DNA of 21,658 nt from an uncultured Clostridium sp. (lineage in GTDB: Bacteria > Bacillota > Clostridia > TANB77 > CAG-508): NCBI GenBank assembly GCA_900556455.1, contig USOV01000016.1, positions 1-21,658 on the forward strand. The letters run 5' to 3'. Shown one piece after another: positions 15,426 through 21,658 of the stretch (position 1 is its first letter; each line of letters starts with the position of its first letter). Under the pieces are notes generated by a model. It was given only the letters and a program-made list of their open reading frames with translations, was not told the origin of the DNA and did not search any database. A program made the position numbers and the translations under genes.

Positions 15426-16490
15426 TTAATATTCAAACCATAACCCTTTTGTTCTTAATTCTGAAATTATTTGGCCATGTTCTGAACTTGTTTTTGAAAA
15501 ATATACTTTTCCGTTTTTATCTGCTACAAAGAATAAGTAATCTGTTTTATTTGGATTTATGGCCGCTTCAATACTTGATTTACTTACTGATGATATTGGT
15601 CCAACTGGTAATTTTCCTTGCATTCTAGGCCCTCTTGTATTATATGGATTGTATGTGTCTAATTCCCTTTGATATAAATCTCTTTCTCCCATATCTATTT
15701 TAAATGCATAATATGTTGTTACATCACTCTGTATTGCCATATTCCTATCTAGTCTATTGTAAATTACACTTGATACATCTTTTCTATCTTCTGTATGTAC
15801 AGATTCCATTTCTATAATTGAAGCTATTGTTAATATTTCATGTGCACTATATTCACTATTTTGTATTTCTTTTTTGTATTCTTCTAGCACTTCTTCCATT
15901 TTATCTAGCATTTTTTCAAATATCTCTTCTACACTTGCATTTTTATTTTTTAAAGCATAAGTATCTGGAAATAAGTATCCTTCTAAAGGATAATATATAT
16001 CCTCATTTTTTATTTCATCTGTTATAAACCAATACTTCTCTATTAAAGAATCAATATAGTTCTCTCTTGATAAAAGTTCATAAACTTCACTTTCAGGATT
16101 ATTTGTTGTTTCAGCAATTTTTTTTGCAAGCCATCTTATATTTTTCCCTTCTAGATATGTAAAATTTATATTATTTTGGTCATACACTATACCACTTTGT
16201 AAGCTTTGAGTTATTTCTTTTAAAGACATATTTTGTTTTAAATTATATTCTCCTGCTTTAAAATTACCTATATTATTTACTTTAACATAAATTTTAAAGC
16301 CTAATTTACTTCTAATAATGTTGTTTTCTTTTAAAATATCTGCAATTTCATTTGTACCTGTTCCAAGTGGTATTTCAATACCTATTTCTTCATCACTTGA
16401 ACTTACCTTTGTAAACATTGATACATACATTATTATAATTCCTATTATTAAAATACCTAATATTATTAATCCAATCTTTAGTTTATTCAT
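15426..16490 (-). CDS. mltG: Endolytic murein transglycosylase MltG (YceG-like)
   Basis: MltG is a membrane-anchored lytic transglycosylase that cleaves nascent glycan strands, releasing them from synthesis and setting strand length. The 354-residue protein has an N-terminal helix (about 5-24), a LysM-like module (about 38-102), and the YceG catalytic domain with YYPLEGYLFPDTY and the catalytic Glu227 in IASIIEMES. It continues with QSDVTTYYA, YNPYNTRGP and LPVGPISSVSKSSIEAAINP, all family hallmarks. The start is only 2 bp after the stop of the preceding envelope gene, and AGGGGAA lies inside that gene's end, so the two are co-transcribed and probably coupled. Confidence 0.96.
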   Translation of the reverse strand: MNKLKIGLIILGILIIGIIIMYVSMFTKVSSSDEEIGIEIPLGTGTNEIADILKENNIIRSKLGFKIYVKVNNIGNFKAGEYNLKQNMSLKEITQSLQSGIVYDQNNINFTYLEGKNIRWLAKKIAETTNNPESEVYELLSRENYIDSLIEKYWFITDEIKNEDIYYPLEGYLFPDTYALKNKNASVEEIFEKMLDKMEEVLEEYKKEIQNSEYSAHEILTIASIIEMESVHTEDRKDVSSVIYNRLDRNMAIQSDVTTYYAFKIDMGERDLYQRELDTYNPYNTRGPRMQGKLPVGPISSVSKSSIEAAINPNKTDYLFFVADKNGKVYFSKTSSEHGQIISELRTKGLWFEY

Positions 16491-16492
16491 GT

Positions 16493-17661
16493 TTATTCCC
16501 CTTTTTCACTTATTAAATAATCTACTACTCCTACAAGATTTTTTTCTTCAAAGCTGTTATTTAAAATAACATTTGTTGTAATCCCCAATTCTCTTAATCT
16601 TGGTGTAAGTTCTATTATAAATCTGTCAAAACTATTGGTGTCATCTACTTTTTGGAAGTCTATATTAATTCCCCTTACTCTATATTTAGATACAAAATTA
16701 ACTATTTTATCTATTAATTCAGTTCTCGTTTTATAATTTTTTATTAACTCATTTGTATATTTCTCTAATCCCTTATTTGAAATTGTTGCCCATACTGCAT
16801 CATCACCAGTTTCAAAATCCTCTTGTTTTATCCCAATTGCTCCATTTTCTTCAAAACTAAATAATGTTTTCATTATAATTTTTGTAGCTTCTTGTTTATC
16901 ATTATATAAAGTAAAACTGCTTCCATCTTTTAGGCTTAAAGTAATTTCTTTTGTCTCTATTGTGTCATCAAAATCCTGCCTTAGTATGTATCCGTCAGAA
17001 AGTATATTTGCTTTTACATATCCGGAGTATTCCATCTTCTTTTCTAATTAATCTCCAACCTTTACTTGTTGTGTAGTAACAGCTTACTGTTTCTCCTTGT
17101 TCTACCGTTCCTACCCCTTTTGAAATCAACCTTGGTTTGTATTTTAATTTAGAAGCTTCCTCTACTTCTGCTTTTATTAGCCCTTGATTTAGTTTTTCAA
17201 TTACCACTATGTCGGTGCTTTCTATATATTGTACAGATATATTGTATACTAATTCCAAATCTGAAATTGGAATATAAATAACTCCATCTTTTAATAATAC
17301 TTTAGAATTTAAATCTTGTTTTACACCATTTATTACCATCTGATTTTCTGCAACACAAAAGCTTGCAGTTTTTGTATTTGATGTTGTTACTATGGTCGAT
17401 GTTTCTTCATCATAAAAAATGTTTTTATCCAAAAGTGTAGCTATATCATTCTTTGATAAATAAATTCCTCCCTCTTCTCCTATATAAACGCCACCGTTTC
17501 AAATTTTCTGTAACATCTTCATCATTTATTACTAAATTAGTTATGCCTTCGTATTTATCCCTTTTAAAGCCTGGTGCATAATTTAGAATAAATGCCACTA
17601 TTATAAATGCTATTAAACAAATTATTATATTTCTTATGAATTTTTTCGTATTTAACTTCAT
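16493..17661 (-). CDS. Membrane-anchored GH18-like envelope protein needing two +1 shifts
   Basis: Three reading-frame pieces join into one coherent 388-residue protein if one C is skipped at each of two in-frame CGG triplets (17496 and 17024). In order: an N-terminal membrane helix (about 10-27), a copper-amine-oxidase-N-like beta domain (about 40-130) with FYDEETSTIVTTS and YIPISDLELVYNI, and a bacterial SH3-like domain (about 145-225) with GWRLIRKEDGILGYVK, which is continuous only after the second shift. Last comes a shortened GH18-like domain with RGINIDFQ at about 331 of 388. Where GH18 enzymes carry the catalytic Glu this has Gln336, and the rest of the barrel is missing, so it is probably a binding protein. 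AAGGAG precedes the ATG, and the stop is 2 bp from mltG, whose ribosome binding site it contains. These points argue for a working gene rather than debris. Degradation or sequence error are the alternatives. Confidence 0.7.
17022..17024 (-). other. In-frame CGG at +1 shift site 2 of the GH18-like gene
   Basis: Context CTC CGG ATA in the incoming frame. Skipping C17024 gives CTC GGA TAT GTA (LGYV), which continues the SH3-like domain. Without the shift the frame stops at 16995. Confidence 0.8.
17494..17496 (-). other. In-frame CGG at +1 shift site 1 of the GH18-like gene
   Basis: Codon 56, context AAA CGG TGG. Skipping C17496 gives AAA GGT GGC GTT (KGGV) and then the beta domain. Without the shift the frame stops at 17446. 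Confidence 0.8.
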
Positions 17662-17736
17662 TTTCTTACTCCTTCTTTATTTTGTTATAGTATATCATAT
17701 TTAAATATAAAATTTGTATATATTTTTCAAAATTTC

Positions 17737-17765
17737 TTGAAATTATTTGCATTTTATTGTAATAT
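17737..17765 (+). promoter_or_regulatory. Promoter of pflB-pflA
   Basis: TTGAAA, 17 bp, TAATAT, with the pflB start about 33 bp further. A second AT-rich -10-like stretch follows immediately, so the exact element is uncertain. Confidence 0.5.
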
Positions 17766-17798
17766 CTAACCGATAATATTATATTAGGAGGTTTTTAT

Positions 17799-20033
17799 AT
17801 GAAATTTGAAGGATGGAATTCTTTTAATCCTGGTGAATGGTGTTTTGAAATAAATGTAAGAGATTTTATTCAAAAAAATTATACTCCATATACAGGAGAT
17901 GCAACTTTTTTATCAGATGCAACTGATAGAACTAAAGAACTTTGGAATAAAGTTTTAGATTTATATGAACAAGAAAGGAAAAATGGTGGTGTTTTAGAGG
18001 TAGATGCTAATACTATTTCTACAATAACAAGTCATAATCCTGGCTATATTGATAAAGATTTAGAGCAAATTGTTGGGCTTCAAACAGATAAACCTTTAAA
18101 AAGAGCTATTATGCCTAACGGAGGAATTCGTATAGTAGAAAAATCTTGTGAAGCTCAGAATGTAAAAGTTTCTGAAGAAATAGAAAATATCTATCATAAT
18201 TACAGGAAATCACATAATGATGGTGTTTTTTCTGCTTACACTCCAGACATAAGAGCTGCTAGAAGTTCACATTTAATAACAGGTTTACCTGATGGCTATG
18301 GTAGAGGAAGAATTATTGGTGACTATAGAAGAGTTGCTCTTTATGGTGTAGATACTTTAATAGAATTTAAGAAAAAAGATCTAACTATTTTAGAAACTCC
18401 AAATATTTTAGAGGAAGAAATTCAAAAACGTGAAGAAATTTTTGATCAAATTAAAGCTTTAAATGAACTAAAAGAAATGGCTTCTATGTATGGTTTTGAT
18501 ATATCTAGACCTGCACAGAATTCAAAAGAAGCTGTTCAATGGTTATATTTTGGATATTTAGGTGCAACTAAAGACCAAAATGGTGCTGCTATGAGTATTG
18601 GTAGAACTTCTACTTTCTTAGATATTTATTTTGAAAGAGATTTAAAAGCTGGTCTTATAACTGAACAAGAATTACAAGAATTAATGGATCATTTTGTTAT
18701 GAAATTAAGATTGATAAGATTTTTAAGAACACCTGAATATAATGAATTATTTAGTGGTGACCCTGTTTGGGTAACTGAAAGTATTGGTGGTATGGGCTTA
18801 GATGGAAGAACTTTAGTTACTAAAAATTCTTTTAGAATTCTTCATACTTTAGAGACTTTAGGTTCTGCTCCAGAGCCAAATTTAACTGTACTTTGGTCTG
18901 CTAATTTACCAAGAGGATTTAAAGAATATACTACAAAACTTTCTATTGAAACAAGTTCAATCCAATATGAAAATGACGATTTAATGAGAACTTACTGGGG
19001 TGATGACTACTCTATCGCTTGTTGTGTTTCTGCAATGAGAACTGGAAAACAAATGCAATTTTTCGGTGCTAGATGCAATTTAGCAAAAGCATTACTTTAT
19101 GCAATAAACGGTGGTAGAGATGAAATGTCTGGTAAACAAGTAACAACTCGTTTTGAACCAATTACTTCTGAATATTTAGATTATGATGAAGTTATGAAAA
19201 AATTTGACACACTTCTTGAATGGACTGCAAAAACATATATAAATGCATTAAATATTATTCATTACATGCATGACAAATATGCTTATGAAGCTATAGAAAT
19301 GGCACTTCATGATTCAGATGTATTTAGAACAATGGCTTGTGGTATTGCAGGTTTATCTGTTGTTGCAGATTCACTTTCAGCAATTAAATACTCTAAAGTA
19401 AAAGTAATTAGAGATGAAACTGGTTTAGCTATTGATTATGAAATTGAAGGAGATTATCCAAAATACGGAAATGATGATGATAGAGTTGACCAGATAGCTG
19501 TTGATATTGTTAAATTGTTTATGGGAAAATTACAAAAACACAGAACTTATAGACACTCTGTTCCTACCCTTTCAATTTTAACAATTACATCAAATGTTGT
19601 TTATGGTAAAAATACTGGTAACACACCTGATGGAAGACGTGCTGGTGCACCTTTTGGTCCTGGTGCAAATCCATTACACGGTAGAGATTCTCATGGAGCT
19701 TTAGCTGTTTTAAACACTATAGCAAAACTTCCATATTCTCATTCAGAAGACGGAATTTCTTATACATTCTCTATTACTCCTGGTACATTGGGTAAAGATG
19801 AAGAATCACGAGTTAATAACCTAATTTCTTTATTAGATGGATATTTTGTTCAAGACAGTCATCATATTAATGTAAATGTCTTTGACAAGAGTCTTTTACT
19901 AGATGCAATGGATCATCCAGAAAAATATCCTCAACTTACTATAAGAGTTTCAGGTTATGCAGTTAACTTCGTAAAATTAACTAGAGAACAACAATTAGAT
20001 GTAGTTCATAGAACCATTCATGAAAGAATTTAA
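17799..20033 (+). CDS. pflB: Formate C-acetyltransferase (pyruvate formate-lyase)
   Basis: PflB converts pyruvate and CoA to acetyl-CoA and formate in anaerobic fermentation, using a glycyl radical. The 744-residue length is normal. The active-site pair Cys408-Cys409 lies in IACCVSAMRTG, and the radical Gly719 lies in RVSGYAVNF near the C-terminus. GNTPDGRRAGAPFGPGANP and the N-terminal FNPGEWCFEINVRDFI are further hallmarks. AGGAGG precedes the ATG at good spacing. The gene is intact and contains six out-of-frame CGG triplets but no in-frame one. It is followed after 12 bp by its activase, whose reading frame is interrupted. Confidence 0.97.
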   Translation: MKFEGWNSFNPGEWCFEINVRDFIQKNYTPYTGDATFLSDATDRTKELWNKVLDLYEQERKNGGVLEVDANTISTITSHNPGYIDKDLEQIVGLQTDKPLKRAIMPNGGIRIVEKSCEAQNVKVSEEIENIYHNYRKSHNDGVFSAYTPDIRAARSSHLITGLPDGYGRGRIIGDYRRVALYGVDTLIEFKKKDLTILETPNILEEEIQKREEIFDQIKALNELKEMASMYGFDISRPAQNSKEAVQWLYFGYLGATKDQNGAAMSIGRTSTFLDIYFERDLKAGLITEQELQELMDHFVMKLRLIRFLRTPEYNELFSGDPVWVTESIGGMGLDGRTLVTKNSFRILHTLETLGSAPEPNLTVLWSANLPRGFKEYTTKLSIETSSIQYENDDLMRTYWGDDYSIACCVSAMRTGKQMQFFGARCNLAKALLYAINGGRDEMSGKQVTTRFEPITSEYLDYDEVMKKFDTLLEWTAKTYINALNIIHYMHDKYAYEAIEMALHDSDVFRTMACGIAGLSVVADSLSAIKYSKVKVIRDETGLAIDYEIEGDYPKYGNDDDRVDQIAVDIVKLFMGKLQKHRTYRHSVPTLSILTITSNVVYGKNTGNTPDGRRAGAPFGPGANPLHGRDSHGALAVLNTIAKLPYSHSEDGISYTFSITPGTLGKDEESRVNNLISLLDGYFVQDSHHINVNVFDKSLLLDAMDHPEKYPQLTIRVSGYAVNFVKLTREQQLDVVHRTIHERI

Positions 20034-20045
20034 ACGGAGATTTTT

Positions 20046-20770
20046 ATGGAAGATTTAAAAGGAAATATTCATTCAGTTGAAACTTTTGGTACTGTAGACC
20101 GGTCCTGGTATTAGATTTGTTGTTTTTATGCAAGGCTGTCATTTACAATGTAAATATTGCCAAAATCGTGATACTTGGTCTACAGATACTAACAATTTAG
20201 TCACAGTTTCAGAACTAGTAGAAGAAATAAATAGATATGAAAAATATATTAAACTTTCAAATGGTGGGGTAACAATTTCAGGTGGAGAACCTCTTTTACA
20301 AATTAAATTTTTAATTTCTCTTTTTGAAGAATTAAAAAAATTAGGTTACCATACTGCAATTGATACTTCTCGGAATGTTTTTTATAAATGATGATATGAA
20401 AAAATTACTTAGTTTAACAGATTTGGTTTTATTAGATATTAAGCATATCAACTCAGAAAAATGTAAAGATTTAGTTGGCGTTCCAAATAAACTTGAGTTA
20501 GACTTTGCGAAATATTTAAGTGATAATAATATCGCCATTTGGATAAGGCAAGTATTAGTCCCTGGATTAACAGACGATGAGGAAGATTTAATAGCTTTAA
20601 GAGATTTTATCAATTCACTAAAAACTGTCCAAAAAGTAGAAATCTTGCCTTACCATGACCTTGGCAAAACCAAGTGGGAAAAATTAGGCTTACATTACCC
20701 TTTGGAAAATGTAAGAGTTGCAACAGATGAGGATGTAAAACGAGCCAAAAGTATATTAAAAATCAACTAA
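20046..20770 (+). CDS. pflA: Pyruvate formate-lyase activating enzyme, needs two +1 shifts
   Basis: PflA is the radical-SAM activase that installs the glycyl radical on PflB. Read with one C skipped at each of two in-frame CGG triplets (20100 and 20371) it gives a continuous 240-residue protein of normal length. It starts MEDLKGNIHSVETFGTVD, shifts to GPGIRFVVFMQ, has the cluster motif CHLQCKYC (CX3CX2C), GGVTISGGEPLLQ and HTAIDTSG, shifts again at that Gly, and ends with LVLLDIKHI, WIRQVLVPGLTD and ILPYHDLGKTKWEKLG. Unshifted translation stops at 20114, only 22 codons in. GGAG lies 6 bp before the ATG, and it sits 12 bp after pflB. Each shift restores a glycine expected in the family (VDGPG and DTSG). 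Since pflB is intact and needs this enzyme, a simple dead gene would be surprising; read errors remain possible. Confidence 0.85.
20100..20102 (+). other. In-frame CGG at +1 shift site 1 of pflA
   Basis: Codon 19, context GAC CGG TCC. Skipping C20100 gives GAC GGT CCT GGT (DGPG), the conserved PflA sequence. Without the shift TAG follows at 20112-20114. Confidence 0.9.
20371..20373 (+). other. In-frame CGG at +1 shift site 2 of pflA
   Basis: Context TCT CGG AAT. Skipping C20371 gives TCT GGA ATG (SGM) and restores the frame to the end of the gene. Without the shift TGA follows at 20389-20391. An extra T in the T6 run a few bases later would also restore the frame but would leave Arg at the conserved Gly. 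Confidence 0.8.
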
Positions 20771-20790
20771 TTTTTTAATTAGTTGATTTT
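20758..20790. terminator. Bidirectional terminator between pflA and the endonuclease gene
   Basis: A stem of AAATCAACTAATT with AATTAGTTGATTT and a T4 loop is followed by a T-rich stretch. It overlaps the pflA stop codon and abuts the convergent endonuclease stop, so it can end both transcripts. Confidence 0.85.
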
Positions 20791-21171
20791 TTATTTTACC
20801 CTATACATCTCATATTTATCACAGATATTTAGTGTAGATTTATTCTGTATTTCTTTTACTGGTAAAATATATATTCTTAAATTTTCTGTTAGTATAAATA
20901 ATTCATCTATTTTAGTTTCTATTACTGTTTTATATGTACTACCTTTTGTTCCTCCACAGCTTTTTAATGCCACTTGATAATTCCCATATTTAGTTTTACA
21001 GCCAGTTGATTTTACCTGTATTCTTTTTATAAAATTATTTTTATCAACTAACAAATCATAATCTTGTGTATCGTTTAATGGTATTGATACTGTATATCCA
21101 TTAGAAGCATAATATGCAATTGCTATTCCTAGGCTAGTATTTCCTTTTTCTTTATTAGTTGTAAAATTCAT
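20791..21171 (-). CDS. PD-(D/E)XK endonuclease of the group I intron homing type
   Basis: This 126-residue protein resembles the small PD-(D/E)XK nucleases that include group I intron-encoded homing enzymes such as I-Ssp6803I of cyanobacterial tRNA introns. It starts with NKEKGNTSLGIAIAYYASNGYTVSIPL, followed by the nuclease core DYDLLVDKNNFIKRIQVKST, where the Asp of YDLLVD and the Q-x-K of IQVKS fit the metal-binding strand pair. A later Lys-rich stretch resembles YQVALKSCGG of relatives. GGAGGT precedes the ATG. It lies 120 bp downstream of a tRNA-Tyr split by a group I intron, on the same strand but outside the intron. Homing of that intron is the obvious hypothesis. A solitary nuclease of another role is the alternative. 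The family call is by pattern, not by search. Confidence 0.72.
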   Translation of the reverse strand: MNFTTNKEKGNTSLGIAIAYYASNGYTVSIPLNDTQDYDLLVDKNNFIKRIQVKSTGCKTKYGNYQVALKSCGGTKGSTYKTVIETKIDELFILTENLRIYILPVKEIQNKSTLNICDKYEMYRVK

Positions 21172-21248
21172 TATTTACCTCCACATAAATTTATGTTTGT
21201 ATTATATTGTCTTTTTTACATTTTGTCAATATTTATTTAGTATTTTTA

Positions 21249-21291
21249 CAAATCAAAAAAATAATCTCATAGTTTTCACTATGAGATTATT
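21249..21291 (-). terminator. Terminator of the tRNA-Tyr transcript
   Basis: A perfect 14-bp stem (AATAATCTCATAGT / ACTATGAGATTATT) closed by a GAAA tetraloop on the minus strand is followed by a T-rich run. It begins at the base next to the encoded CCA of tRNA-Tyr, so the tRNA end is released directly from the hairpin. Confidence 0.88.
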
Positions 21292-21599
21292 TGGTGGGCA
21301 GGGATGGATTCGAACCATCGTACTCGTATGAGAACAGATTTCTTACTACTATAGTTTTCACTACCATTTAAAATGTTTGTAGTCTGGACTTTCTCTTTAT
21401 CTAAATTAGATACCAGGTATAAAGTCTCTACACTCGAGAATTTCTTCTCTAGCTCGGGATTATCATCAGCTTGTCTTCTGTTAAGACTTCCCCGAATTAG
21501 CCTAGTTTTCACTATGCAATTGCTTGCATAGGCTGCAATTTTTGACTTTAAAAATCAAAGCCTACAGTCTGCCGCCTTTAGCCACTCGGCCACCTACCC
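21292..21599 (-). tRNA. tRNA-Tyr(GUA), interrupted by a group I intron
   Basis: Exon 1 is 21564-21599 (36 nt) and exon 2 is 21292-21341 (50 nt, including the encoded CCA). Joined, they form an 86-nt class II tRNA. The acceptor GGGTAGG pairs with CCTGCCC with one G-U pair. The anticodon stem GCAGA/TCTGT holds loop CTGTAAA with anticodon GTA, the variable arm is CTC/GAG, and the T arm is GATGG TTCGAAT CCATC. The intron separates U35 from A36 of the anticodon. The long variable arm and anticodon identify tyrosine. It shares a cluster with a CAU tRNA 15 bp upstream. Confidence 0.9.
21342..21563 (-). ncRNA. Group I self-splicing intron (222 nt) in tRNA-Tyr
   Basis: The exon ends on a U and the intron ends on a G, as group I rules require, and exact joining restores a perfect anticodon loop. 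Core elements in order on the minus strand are: a P-like AATTCGGGGAAG (around 21487-21498), a Q-like AATCCCGAGC (21452-21461) giving a CGGG/CCCG P4 pairing, an R-like GTGTAGAGACTTTATACC (21416-21433), and an S-like AAAGAGAAAGTCC (21386-21398) giving a perfect GACTTT/AAAGTC P7. The exon end CTGT can pair with GCAG in the intron (U-G at the splice site) as P1. Two GAAA-capped hairpins suit P2 and P9. No open reading frame lies inside. Confidence 0.85.
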
Positions 21600-21614
21600 A
21601 TATATACAAAAAAT

Positions 21615-21658
21615 TGGTGCTCCCTCAAGGATTCGAACCTTGGACCCACCGGTTATGA
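21615..21658 (-). tRNA. tRNA with CAU anticodon (Met or Ile2), cut by window edge
   Basis: The 3' half is present: loop TCATAA with anticodon CAT, a stem strand CCGGT, T arm CAAGG TTCGAAT CCTTG, acceptor strand AGGGAGC, discriminator A and encoded CCA. The anticodon stem lacks the run of C expected of initiator tRNA, so elongator Met or lysidine-type Ile is more likely. The 5' half lies outside the window. Confidence 0.8.

Noticed and set aside
17022..20373. Simple reassignment of CGG to another amino acid (for example Trp, known in some Firmicutes lineages)
   Set aside because: Reassignment changes the residue but not the frame; at all four sites the downstream protein continues only in the +1 frame.
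20371..20383. Homopolymer error (T6) as the cause of the second pflA break
   Set aside because: It would restore the frame but leave Arg in place of the conserved Gly of DTSG; skipping the C of CGG explains both with one change. It is not fully excluded.
20341..20613. Minus-strand reading frame inside pflA
   Set aside because: It is antisense to a well-supported gene, with no start signal.
21279..21512. Minus-strand reading frame of 77 codons at the right end
   Set aside because: It runs through tRNA-Tyr exon 2 and the group I intron and has no ribosome binding site.

Overview
The window is low-GC DNA with short intergenic gaps, strong AGGAGG-type ribosome binding sites, TTGACA/TATAAT promoters and U-tract terminators. 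Its genes include a PASTA-domain Ser/Thr kinase with its PP2C phosphatase, a sortase with an LPXTG protein, MltG, and pyruvate formate-lyase with its activase. Together these indicate a Gram-positive anaerobic fermenter of the Firmicutes, most likely an AT-rich and probably uncultured member of Clostridia. I cannot name the genus.

Layout, left to right. A sortase cut by the window edge converges on a small repeat-rich LPXTG protein. Next is a minus-strand operon rlmN-prpC-prkC-hisS-ychF (7413 down to 1158), which covers rRNA methylation, the phosphatase/kinase pair, histidyl-tRNA synthetase and the YchF GTPase. An M48 protease of the HtpX type (+) then converges on a DUF3137-lemA pair (-). 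An accessory stretch (10.1-15.0 kb) follows: a higher-GC 76-residue orphan, a cytidylate-kinase-like gene behind a leader with a terminator hairpin, a DUF1697 protein, a flavin reductase-like protein, the DNA glycosylase Tag, an unknown multi-pass membrane protein and an unknown 232-residue protein. tRNA-Leu(UAA) follows, then mltG (-) with a frame-interrupted envelope protein directly upstream, then pflB-pflA (+). The right end holds a PD-(D/E)XK intron-homing-type endonuclease, a tRNA-Tyr(GUA) split by a 222-nt group I intron, and a tRNA with a CAU anticodon cut by the window edge. No gene-free stretch exceeds 300 bases.

The most striking observation is a coding anomaly. Two genes, pflA and the membrane-anchored gene before mltG, are each broken twice. 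All four breaks are +1 shifts, and all four sit exactly on an in-frame CGG triplet where skipping the C restores the frame and gives a GGT or GGA glycine codon that fits the family. By eye, no other native-looking gene here uses CGG as an in-frame codon, although CGG occurs about twenty times out of frame. The only uninterrupted genes with in-frame CGG are two orphans, one clearly higher in GC. Possible explanations are programmed +1 frameshifting, quadruplet CGGN decoding as glycine, or a systematic sequence error. The sequence alone cannot decide between them.

The second notable system is the intron-bearing tRNA-Tyr beside a free-standing endonuclease. The nuclease looks like the group I intron homing family but lies outside the intron.
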